Below the pieces are notes generated by a model that was not told where the DNA came from, made no database searches, and worked only from the letters and a program-made list of their open reading frames with translations. Both the position numbers and the translations under genes were made by a program. Positions 1-5,923 of a DNA stretch of 10,522 nucleotides are shown here, one piece after another; position 1 is the first letter of the stretch; every line of letters starts with the position of its first letter. Origin of the DNA: Candidatus Woesearchaeota archaeon (GTDB lineage Archaea > Nanobdellota > Nanobdellia > Woesearchaeales > UBA10200). Where the stretch lies: positions 1 through 10,522 of the forward strand of contig JAGVZX010000018.1 in assembly GCA_018302185.1 (NCBI GenBank), in the 5' to 3' direction.

Positions 1-630
1 GAATTAGATGCACAGATACTTATCCATGACGAAGGCGGCAAAGACAAGACCTGGGACTCCACATATTATTACGTCGGAAATCCTACAGGACAGGCAACTT
101 TCAAACTTAACTCAGGCATTGCTGGAAAGGAAGAAAGCTTCTGGAGCCAGATGAGCACTGAGCAGGACAGTTATACTTATTATTTCTCTGTCATGGCAGT
201 AAAAGGCAAAGGAGCATATACTTTACAGCTAGAAACAAAGAAACAAAATGATGGCAATGCAGGCAAAGACTCAGGTGAAAAGCCAGCAAAAGCAATCTCC
301 TTAGAAGCAGGAAAGGAATATCCTGGCTTGCTTAATTTTAATGATATGATGGACTGCTATAAGCTTTCAGTTCCTGGAAGAACAACTGTTACTGTAACTC
401 CTACTGAAAAGCTAGATGTCTCTTTCACATTGCATGACGAAGGCGGCAAAGACAAGACATGGGACCTTACATATTATAAAAAGACAGATAAGAAAACATC
501 TGCTTTTAGGATTAACGATGCAGATACAGGGCTGCCAGAAAGCGTCACTTGGGATACTACATCAAGCACACAGTTTGTTTGTCTGAAGAAAGAAAAGGGA
601 TCTGGAGATTATACTATTAAATACAGTTAA
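1..630 (+). CDS. Secreted PPC-like repeat protein, 3' end (5' truncated)
   Basis: The reading frame is open from base 1 to the TAA at 628-630, giving 209 residues, so the start lies outside the window. It holds the end of one beta-rich unit (residues 1 to about 79, ending GAYTLQLE), a Lys/Gly/Asn-rich linker, and one complete unit (about 95-209, ending GDYTIKYS). Both units carry the motif HDEGGKDKTWD, 136 residues apart. The pattern of a DCYKLSVPG-type strand, then a TVTVTP strand, then LxVxxxLHDEGG, then a closing GxYTI/L strand resembles bacterial pre-peptidase C-terminal (PPC) domains. Those domains are usually found in exported proteins. No catalytic domain is visible in the part seen. 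Export is inferred from the domain type and from the lipoprotein gene downstream. An internal ATG at 151 is unlikely to be the start because the repeat homology extends upstream of it. Confidence 0.75.
   Translation, partial: ELDAQILIHDEGGKDKTWDSTYYYVGNPTGQATFKLNSGIAGKEESFWSQMSTEQDSYTYYFSVMAVKGKGAYTLQLETKKQNDGNAGKDSGEKPAKAISLEAGKEYPGLLNFNDMMDCYKLSVPGRTTVTVTPTEKLDVSFTLHDEGGKDKTWDLTYYKKTDKKTSAFRINDADTGLPESVTWDTTSSTQFVCLKKEKGSGDYTIKYS
25..50 (+). repeat. Direct repeat copy 1 (encodes HDEGGKDK)
   Basis: Twenty-six bases identical to 433-458, in the same reading frame and 408 bases (136 codons) upstream. It marks a tandemly duplicated domain within the PPC-like protein. Identity over synonymous positions suggests recent duplication or gene conversion. 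Confidence 0.85.
433..458 (+). repeat. Direct repeat copy 2 (encodes HDEGGKDK)
   Basis: Second copy of the 26-base identical segment at 25-50. After one mismatch the identity continues for TGGGAC, and the surrounding sequence then diverges. Confidence 0.85.
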
Positions 631-638
631 GAGAAATA

Positions 639-652
639 TTTTTTTGTTTTTT
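639..652 (+). terminator. Oligo-T terminator after the PPC-like gene
   Basis: Seven T, one G, then six T begin nine bases after the stop codon. Archaeal RNA polymerase commonly stops at oligo-T tracts without a hairpin. A separate TATA box follows at 694, which fits termination here and new initiation downstream. Confidence 0.6.
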
Positions 653-693
653 ATTGATATCTTTTAAATAAGTAATAAGTCCTGTCTACAAAG

Positions 694-702
694 TTTTAAA
701 TA
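694..702 (+). promoter_or_regulatory. TATA box for the lipoprotein gene
   Basis: TTTTAAATA is centred about 30 bases before the ATG at 728. With the usual archaeal spacing of about 26 bases, transcription would begin within a few bases of the start codon, giving a leaderless or near-leaderless message. No Shine-Dalgarno sequence precedes the ATG, which agrees. Confidence 0.65.
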
Positions 703-727
703 CTCTCACTTTATAATATAACTGAAA

Positions 728-3082
728 ATGCAAAAAAGAGGCAACCTACCAGTTCTTGTACTATTGGCAATAGTTGTTTTACTCATAGCTGGCTGCGCAG
801 GTGTCTTGAATCCTGCAGGCTTCTTTAAAGCTGATCCTGAAATACAAAAGTTTCTTGATGAATATCCTGATGCAGATTTTACATTGACACATTATTCTGC
901 AGAAGAATCCGCTAGCGAATTTGCCAACATCCAAAAGATCTGCGGCAAAGACCTTAAAGTAGGAAAGGAGCTTTACAAAGCAGAGATAAAAGACTCAAGT
1001 ACTGGCTTAAGTGTCATCGCTTATTTTGACATGGAAAACCAATTGATGGAATGCGTAAGAAAATTCGGCACAGAAGGCAAGACAAGAGATACTGCAGTTG
1101 CTCAGCCAACTTCAAGCTCCTCATCTAATGATCCTTGCAAATGCCCAGGCGAGACAATAGGTGGCAATAATTACTGCAAAAAGAAGTTTGGCGAATACAC
1201 AGATGATGGGACTCCTAACAGATGCGATTGTGAAGGCAGCAAATGCAGTTGCTTAAAATGCGACGAGAAAAAGCATGAAAATTGCCCAGCTGAAATTTCT
1301 ATCTCTTATGATAAAGATTTGTATTATGTAGGAGATACGTTTGCAGCAACATTTAAGGTTGCAGATAAGCAGGGCAATCTTATGCCCTACAGGAAATTCA
1401 GTGCAGTGGCATATCAGGATGGAAGAGCGATGGCAGAGGAATCTTTTGCTACAGATGCATCAGGCACATATTCTGCTAAAAAGATCATAAGTGAGCATGA
1501 GACAGGTGTATATGAATATCTTGCATTTGTAAATGAGCCTGGATGCCCAAGCGTAAGCACCACAAACCATTTCTCTGTTCATTTCCCAACTACGTCTGAT
1601 GAGACTACTGGATGCTGTGAACTTCCTCCAAGAGCATGCGGCGAACCGATGAGCAGATCCAGCTGCGCAAAATATGGTGGCACATTCTATGATAAGGCTG
1701 TTTACTCTAGCTATACATGCATACATGTTGAAGATACTCCTCCTATGTCAAGATGCAGGCCAGTTACTGGAGCAAGAAACTGTGCATCAAAGATAGATCT
1801 GGCATTTGATAAAGAGCAATATAGGGTAGGAGATCAAATCAATATCAAGGTCATTGCAACAGATAAAAATAACAACCTATTGCCTAACAAGGAATTTTAT
1901 GTTACTGCAACAAAAGACGGCAAGGATCTAGGTGTCCAAACATACAAGATATATGAGGATGGTGTTTATTATACAGGCTCTACGTTAGAAGATGATGCAG
2001 TAGGTGAGTATGTCTATCGTGCATACATCAAAGAAGATGGCTGTGATTATGTTGTTGACAGTGCAGTTCTTACGATTTCTGGAAGGCTGGAAACTCCATC
2101 TGTTCCAACTGCAACTCCTGAGCTTAAAGGATGCTGTGAGATAGGCAGTAGTGGCTGTGGATCACCTTTATCCAAATCTATGTGTGATAAACAGAATGGA
2201 AAGTTCTATGATTCTGCTCAGTTTCCAAGCTATACCTGTGTGTCTGTAAGCAAAAATCCATCTGCATCCAGATGCAGGCCAGTTACAGGGCAAAGAGATG
2301 ATTTGAGAAACTGCCCAGCAAAATTCTATTTTGCATTTGACAAGCAGCAGTATGTAGTTGGAGACAAGATAGCAGTCAAAGTCGCATTGATGGACTCGAA
2401 TAATGTTGCGATGAAAGGCAAGAAGTTCGGAATCACACTTTCACAAGATGGTGGTGAGCTCCAGAAAGCTGAAAAACAAACTTCAGAAGAGAATGGCGTC
2501 TATTATGAGGAAAGTGAAGTTATCCAGTCAGTGATAGGAGAGCATGAATATACTGTCTACTCACAGGAAGAAGGCTGCCCACAAGTAACTGCTAAACAGC
2601 AGATCACTGTATCTGCAAAACTAGATTCTGCTCCAAGTCCACAGCCGACAACACCAACATCCTCAACAACGCCTACAACTACGACACCATCTACACCTAC
2701 TTCAACATCACCAACTTCTCCTACTGATACAGCCAACTGCGCAGCAAAAATTTACTTTGCATTTAACAAGCAATCTTATGTTTCAGGTGATCCGATCATC
2801 TATAAGATTTATCTCTATGACTCAAATGATAACGTCATGAAAGGAAAAGCATTCTTCTTAAAAGCTGCAAAAAATAATCAGGATTTAGGCACTGGTGAAG
2901 TGTTCACAGATTCAGAGACAGGAGCTTATTATGTCGAAGGAACAACAGATGATTCTCAGGTAGGTGAATACTTGTTTGAAGCATATACTAATGATGTAGG
3001 GTGCAATTCTTTAAGCTCAAAACAACAGATAACTATTTCTTTGAAACAGGCCACAACTAGCAATACTACTAAATTAGGATAA
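728..3082 (+). CDS. Multidomain cysteine-rich surface lipoprotein
   Basis: The protein has 784 residues. It starts with a short basic stretch and a hydrophobic segment (residues 7-21) ending in the lipobox LIAGC, so Cys23 is the probable lipid anchor and the rest lies outside the cell. Residues about 38-118 form a small mixed domain of unknown type. A Cys-rich segment follows (about 135-180, with CKC, CDC and CSCLKC). Four Ig/macroglobulin-MG2-like domains follow, each bounded by a Cys at both ends: 186-273, 352-439, 529-617 and 671-759. They share the pattern (F/Y)DKxxYxxGDxI...GxY...GEYxYxxY...GC. Two six-cysteine modules (296-343 and 469-516; CC...CG...C...YTC...SRCRPVTG) precede domains 2 and 3. 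A Thr/Ser/Pro linker (about 630-669) precedes domain 4. No enzyme motif was seen; adhesion or a cell-envelope role is inference. The start is fixed by the signal peptide and TATA box. Confidence 0.85.
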   Translation: MQKRGNLPVLVLLAIVVLLIAGCAGVLNPAGFFKADPEIQKFLDEYPDADFTLTHYSAEESASEFANIQKICGKDLKVGKELYKAEIKDSSTGLSVIAYFDMENQLMECVRKFGTEGKTRDTAVAQPTSSSSSNDPCKCPGETIGGNNYCKKKFGEYTDDGTPNRCDCEGSKCSCLKCDEKKHENCPAEISISYDKDLYYVGDTFAATFKVADKQGNLMPYRKFSAVAYQDGRAMAEESFATDASGTYSAKKIISEHETGVYEYLAFVNEPGCPSVSTTNHFSVHFPTTSDETTGCCELPPRACGEPMSRSSCAKYGGTFYDKAVYSSYTCIHVEDTPPMSRCRPVTGARNCASKIDLAFDKEQYRVGDQINIKVIATDKNNNLLPNKEFYVTATKDGKDLGVQTYKIYEDGVYYTGSTLEDDAVGEYVYRAYIKEDGCDYVVDSAVLTISGRLETPSVPTATPELKGCCEIGSSGCGSPLSKSMCDKQNGKFYDSAQFPSYTCVSVSKNPSASRCRPVTGQRDDLRNCPAKFYFAFDKQQYVVGDKIAVKVALMDSNNVAMKGKKFGITLSQDGGELQKAEKQTSEENGVYYEESEVIQSVIGEHEYTVYSQEEGCPQVTAKQQITVSAKLDSAPSPQPTTPTSSTTPTTTTPSTPTSTSPTSPTDTANCAAKIYFAFNKQSYVSGDPIIYKIYLYDSNDNVMKGKAFFLKAAKNNQDLGTGEVFTDSETGAYYVEGTTDDSQVGEYLFEAYTNDVGCNSLSSKQQITISLKQATTSNTTKLG
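1751..1767 (+). repeat. Intragenic repeat copy 1 (end of Cys module 1)
   Basis: Seventeen bases, AGATGCAGGCCAGTTAC, identical to 2270-2286. They encode the RCRPVT end of the six-cysteine module and mark a duplicated module-plus-Ig unit with a period of 173 codons. Confidence 0.8.
2270..2286 (+). repeat. Intragenic repeat copy 2 (end of Cys module 2)
   Basis: Second copy of the 17-base segment at 1751-1767, at the matching position of the second six-cysteine module. Confidence 0.8.
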
Positions 3083-3148
3083 ACAAGAGGTGCAGCAGCT
3101 GTTACCGATTTAGTTGGCACAAATCAATAAGGATTTTATTTCCTATCT

Positions 3149-3514
3149 CTACTTCAGGCAGATATCGCAGCCTTTAGGCACATTCTTGTCATGCTGCATG
3201 TGTATCTCGCACAATAATTTGCTGACTTTTATTACACCAGATAGGTCATAGATCTCTTTCATCAGAAGTTTGCTATCTTTAATTATTCTTCCAGCTGCTT
3301 CTTTTATCTTCTTAGAAGCATCTCCCTTAAACTCAACTTCTTTTGCGCGCTTGGATTTAACATATTGTGAAACAGCTGATTCAGTGATATTCAATATCTT
3401 AGCAGTCTCTTTCTGTGAAAGCTTGTAATCTTCAATCATCGATTTAGCTAACTCTCTTCTTATAGCTGGCAGTATATACCAAACTTCTATTTCCTGAGGC
3501 ATCTGTGTTGACAT
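3149..3514 (-). CDS. COG2522-type HTH transcriptional regulator with Cys/His cluster
   Basis: A 121-residue DNA-binding protein. The N-terminus (PQEIEVWYILPAIRRELAK, residues 6-24) and the helix-turn-helix (about 32-56, LSQKETAKILNITESAVSQ) match archaeal predicted regulators of the COG2522 type. The C-terminus has a potential metal or Fe-S site: Cys102, His105, His108, Cys116 and Cys119, in the order C-x2-H-x2-H-x7-C-x2-C, ending two residues before the C-terminus. The target is unknown. Related HTH domains in halophiles are fused to ligand-binding domains, but none is present here. The ATG at 3514 sits where a leaderless transcript from the TATA box at 3538-3548 would begin. Met5 is an alternative start. 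The gene has its own promoter, so it is probably separate from the upstream pair on the same strand. Confidence 0.8.
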   Translation of the reverse strand: MSTQMPQEIEVWYILPAIRRELAKSMIEDYKLSQKETAKILNITESAVSQYVKSKRAKEVEFKGDASKKIKEAAGRIIKDSKLLMKEIYDLSGVIKVSKLLCEIHMQHDKNVPKGCDICLK

Positions 3515-3537
3515 ATTATTGTCACTAAACTCCTACC

Positions 3538-3548
3538 TATATAAATAT
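3538..3548 (-). promoter_or_regulatory. TATA box for the COG2522-type regulator
   Basis: On the minus strand this reads ATATTTATATA, centred about 28 bases before the ATG at 3514. This predicts a leaderless transcript. It lies just past a run of six T on the same strand (positions 3560-3555) that could end the upstream transcript. Confidence 0.65.
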
Positions 3549-3554
3549 TATGGC

Positions 3555-3560
3555 AAAAAA
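3555..3560 (-). terminator. Short T-run after the coiled-coil gene
   Basis: Six A on the plus strand give six T in the minus-strand transcript, 28 bases after the stop of the 63-residue gene. It is preceded by seven A, so an A/T hairpin is also possible. This is a weak archaeal-type terminator candidate directly upstream of the next TATA box. Confidence 0.4.
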
Positions 3561-3587
3561 TTTTTTTAGAATAAATTTACTCTAAAA

Positions 3588-3779
3588 TCATCCGCCCTTC
3601 TTCAATATCCTCTGTTTTTCTTCCATATATTTTCTCTTTGCAGAGATCTCCTTCCTATAGTAATCAGCAAGCTCCCAATTATCATCTTCTTCAGCTCTTC
3701 TTAGCTTATCCTCATGCAGCTCTAGCTGATGCTCTAAAGATTCTATTCCCTGCTTGAGGCGTTTTTTTCTGTTTACCAT
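3588..3779 (-). CDS. Small charged coiled-coil protein
   Basis: A protein of 63 residues, about half of them Lys, Arg, Glu or Asp, predicted to be almost wholly helical with heptad-like spacing of Leu/Ile (residues about 8-60). The middle (ExxLRRAEEDDNWELADYYRKEI) is reminiscent of the UVR helical hairpin of UvrB/UvrC (AA..lefEeAA.lRdeI). That likeness is weak and no UvrB or UvrC is nearby. The gene starts nine bases after the stop of the AbrB-like/nucleotidyltransferase gene on the same strand, so the two are almost certainly co-transcribed. A role as a partner or stabiliser of that protein is a guess from position. There is no clear Shine-Dalgarno sequence; the gap reads GCAGAGAGT. It could also be an unrelated small cytoplasmic protein. 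Confidence 0.65.
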   Translation of the reverse strand: MVNRKKRLKQGIESLEHQLELHEDKLRRAEEDDNWELADYYRKEISAKRKYMEEKQRILKKGG

Positions 3780-3788
3780 ACTCTCTGC

Positions 3789-4616
3789 TCATTTTTTTAA
3801 TGTTTGAAGTTCATTTGCTAAAAAATCAAGTAGCTTTTCAACAGTCTCTAGCTTAATCTCTAACTTAGATATCTTTTTTTCATCTCTTATCAATTTATAA
3901 ATAGAATAAATTTCATTAAATTCTCTAAGAGAGATCTTACTGTTAACAACCACAAACTCAGCAAAATCCTTGTTTGAATATTTCCTGTTATGCAATAGGC
4001 ATTCTATCAGATAAATGCCTCGCAATCTTAATATAAGTGAATAAGCCACTACATAAGACTTTAGAAAATTTCCATCTAGCTTATCCAGTTCAATAAACTC
4101 TTTATTGCTCTCAATATGCTCTTTCGTATCTTCAATAAACCACTTGAATTTTTTCTTATCAACTTTTATGCTTCTTAATTCTTCCAATAATGCAGCATTT
4201 AATATTGGCTTTGCCTCAGTGATTAGGGAAATGTACATTATAGGATTATTTTCTATGCTTTTCCTAAGTCTGCTTGATTCAATTATCTTGATATCAATCT
4301 TGTGGCTGTTGATCGCAAAAGTAGGAAACTTTAGTTTTACATTATCATTAACAACAACCAAAACATCTATGTCAGAATCATGTTGCTGCTCATTCCTCGC
4401 AAAACTGCCGTACAGGAAAACAGCCTGCACTTTAGGAAGAGCTTCCCCAAATAACTTTAAGATCTCATACTTGATATCTTGCTCATTTGTTTTCGGCAAT
4501 ATGACTACAACTTCATTCCCAACCCAAGCTTTAGGGAGCCAGACACAGCCTCCATTGCCTGAGTTTACTACTTTCTTTGTTACCTGTTCTTTTACCTGCA
4601 GATTTTGAAAGCTCAT
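3789..4616 (-). CDS. AbrB/DUF2080-like DNA-binding domain fused to MNT nucleotidyltransferase and helical domain
   Basis: A protein of 275 residues with three parts. Residues about 8-42 (KKVVNSGNGGCVWLPKAWVGNEVVVIL) match the DUF2080/AbrB-like swapped-hairpin DNA-binding fold. Residues about 48-112 are a minimal nucleotidyltransferase: the motif GSFARNEQQHDSDIDVLVV starts at Gly70, with metal-binding Asp82 and Asp84 and a likely third acid at Asp108 (HKIDIKI). Residues about 150-275 are all helical, in the position a HEPN partner takes in MNT/HEPN toxin-antitoxin pairs, but no R-x4-6-H RNase motif was found. MNT proteins of such systems can transfer AMP to their partner. Here antitoxin-like DNA binding, catalytic site and helical tail share one chain. 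Autoregulation is suggested by the palindrome at 4641-4653 in its promoter. It may instead be a housekeeping or mobile-element-derived regulator. Confidence 0.8.
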   Translation of the reverse strand: MSFQNLQVKEQVTKKVVNSGNGGCVWLPKAWVGNEVVVILPKTNEQDIKYEILKLFGEALPKVQAVFLYGSFARNEQQHDSDIDVLVVVNDNVKLKFPTFAINSHKIDIKIIESSRLRKSIENNPIMYISLITEAKPILNAALLEELRSIKVDKKKFKWFIEDTKEHIESNKEFIELDKLDGNFLKSYVVAYSLILRLRGIYLIECLLHNRKYSNKDFAEFVVVNSKISLREFNEIYSIYKLIRDEKKISKLEIKLETVEKLLDFLANELQTLKK

Positions 4617-4640
4617 ATTAGCGCCTATCTATCTTAGGTA

Positions 4641-4653
4641 TATACAATGTATA
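4641..4653. promoter_or_regulatory. 13-bp palindrome, candidate operator
   Basis: TATACAATGTATA is perfectly palindromic around its central base. It lies between the TATA box (4660-4669) and the start codon (4616) of the minus-strand fusion gene, just upstream of the predicted transcript start. Binding there by the gene's own AbrB-like domain would block transcription. Chance is possible because the region is AT-rich. Confidence 0.4.
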
Positions 4654-4659
4654 GACATC

Positions 4660-4669
4660 TATTTAAAGG
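4660..4669 (-). promoter_or_regulatory. TATA box for the AbrB-like/nucleotidyltransferase gene
   Basis: On the minus strand this reads CCTTTAAATA, centred about 48 bases before the ATG at 4616. It predicts a transcript start near 4638 and a leader of about 22 bases. Confidence 0.55.
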
Positions 4670-4706
4670 TTTCTGTAAAAAAACATACCTCTTCATTTCA
4701 GTCAAC

Positions 4707-4717
4707 TTTTTATAATA
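4707..4717 (+). promoter_or_regulatory. TATA box for the geranylgeranyl-reductase-family gene
   Basis: TTTTTATAATA is centred about 26 bases before the ATG at 4738, so transcription should start at the initiation codon itself (leaderless). It faces away from the minus-strand promoter at 4660-4669. Confidence 0.65.
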
Positions 4718-4737
4718 CTTCTCTTTACCTAATCATC

Positions 4738-5856
4738 ATGCAATCTTACGACGTAGCGATAGTAGGCGCAGGCCCTGGAAGTCTGAAGGCAGCAGAGTTT
4801 CTTGCAAATAATGGGAAATCTGTCTTAGTTCTTGAGCGCGGAAAAATAATCGGCAAAAAAGTCTGCGCAGGCGGCATTAGCTTAAAGAATTTCAAGTTTG
4901 GCATTCCTAAAAGCATAATGGAAAAGGAATTCAAGAGAATAATAATCCATACTCCAAAACAGTCTACTATAATCGAACATGATGAGCCTATCCTCTACAC
5001 AACATCCAGAGTTGCTCTTGGAAGCTATCTTGCAGGAGAAGCAAAGAAAGCAGGTGCAGTCATCAAGACAGAATGCAATGTAACAGAGATAACAGAAAAT
5101 ACCCTTAAAATATTTGACAGACATGAGAACGATAACAAACAAATCTATTTTCAGCATTTGATCGGCGGAGATGGCTCTGCCTCTGTCGTAAGATCTTATT
5201 TAGGATTGAAGAGCCATGCGTTTCATCAGGCTTATCAGTATATCATTCCTACTAGTTCTAGTAATACAACCATTAATACGTCAAATAAAAAAGACGGCCT
5301 TTTCAATGACTTAGAGCTTTTTGTTGATGCAAACAAGTTTGGTCTAGGCTATGGCTGGATATTTCCATACAAAACCACAGCTTCAATAGGATCTGGTTGT
5401 GACCTTGCTCCAGAGATGCAGAAATATTATCCTGCAGCAAAGCTAAGAGAAAAGTTCCAGCAATGGTTTACTAAGGAATTTGATCAAAAATACAATTTTG
5501 CGCAGAAAGAATTTCAGGCGCACACCATCACTTATGGCTACTTAGGCCACAAATTTGGAAAATTAGGGAACATCTATTTAATTGGAGATGCTGCAGGCTT
5601 CTCTTCATCCTTGACTGCAGAAGGCATCTACCAGTCAATTCTTACAGGCCTTGAAGTTGCAAAGCAGATAGTTGATCCAAAATATAGCTGTCCAGAGATC
5701 CAGCGATTGATCGCAATAAAGAAAAAGGAAGATTATTACTACAAATTATTCTCTCATCCTCCATTTGTCAGAAACTTCTTCTATGAGGTTGTTGGTTTGT
5801 TGTTAAAAAACAAGAAGTTTGCTGGAAAAGTCATGGGGAAGATCAATAGGTATTAG
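4738..5856 (+). CDS. Geranylgeranyl reductase family FAD-dependent oxidoreductase
   Basis: A protein of 372 residues, slightly shorter than the roughly 400 usual for archaeal digeranylgeranylglycerophospholipid reductases, which saturate the isoprenoid chains of membrane lipids. An N-terminal Rossmann FAD motif (DVAIVGAGPGS, residues 5-15) is followed by Glu33, which would bind the adenosine ribose. The family's Cys-Gly loop is present as VCAGGIS (Cys43). The substrate-pocket motif YGWIFP is at 205-210, and the second FAD motif GDAAGF is at 283-288, followed by SLTAEGIYQSI. The third Gly of GxGxxG is Ser15. Lipid reduction is the best-supported role, but the family also includes enzymes acting on other isoprenoids or quinones, so the substrate is not certain. 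The ATG at 4738 matches the TATA spacing. The gene stands alone, convergent with lon. Confidence 0.85.
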   Translation: MQSYDVAIVGAGPGSLKAAEFLANNGKSVLVLERGKIIGKKVCAGGISLKNFKFGIPKSIMEKEFKRIIIHTPKQSTIIEHDEPILYTTSRVALGSYLAGEAKKAGAVIKTECNVTEITENTLKIFDRHENDNKQIYFQHLIGGDGSASVVRSYLGLKSHAFHQAYQYIIPTSSSNTTINTSNKKDGLFNDLELFVDANKFGLGYGWIFPYKTTASIGSGCDLAPEMQKYYPAAKLREKFQQWFTKEFDQKYNFAQKEFQAHTITYGYLGHKFGKLGNIYLIGDAAGFSSSLTAEGIYQSILTGLEVAKQIVDPKYSCPEIQRLIAIKKKEDYYYKLFSHPPFVRNFFYEVVGLLLKNKKFAGKVMGKINRY

Positions 5857-5923
5857 AATTAAAAACATCCTCTGTATTGCATAAGAAATAGAAAATTGAT
5901 CTCTAATAATAGATGACTGATAT

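Noticed and set aside
1460..1726. Minus-strand reading frame inside the lipoprotein gene
   Set aside because: It has no recognisable motif and lies inside a gene with conserved repeats in the other frame.
3083..3148. AGAGGTG ribosome-site-like sequence after the lipoprotein stop
   Set aside because: No start codon at proper spacing opens a frame of useful length; the next gene is on the other strand.
4105..4608. Plus-strand reading frame of 167 codons antisense to the AbrB-like/nucleotidyltransferase gene
   Set aside because: Its Ser/Phe/Leu-rich composition is the mirror of a Lys/Glu/Asn-rich gene; it has no ribosome site or TATA box, and the opposite strand encodes clear conserved motifs.
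3789..4616. Canonical HEPN RNase motif (R-x4-6-H) in the helical tail of the nucleotidyltransferase
   Set aside because: The only nearby Arg-His pair (RGIYLIECLLH) has nine residues between, so HEPN catalysis is not claimed.
4882..5157. Minus-strand Cys-rich reading frame inside the reductase gene
   Set aside because: The cysteines arise from antisense reading of Gly/Ala and Thr codons; there is no start signal and the plus strand carries the FAD enzyme.
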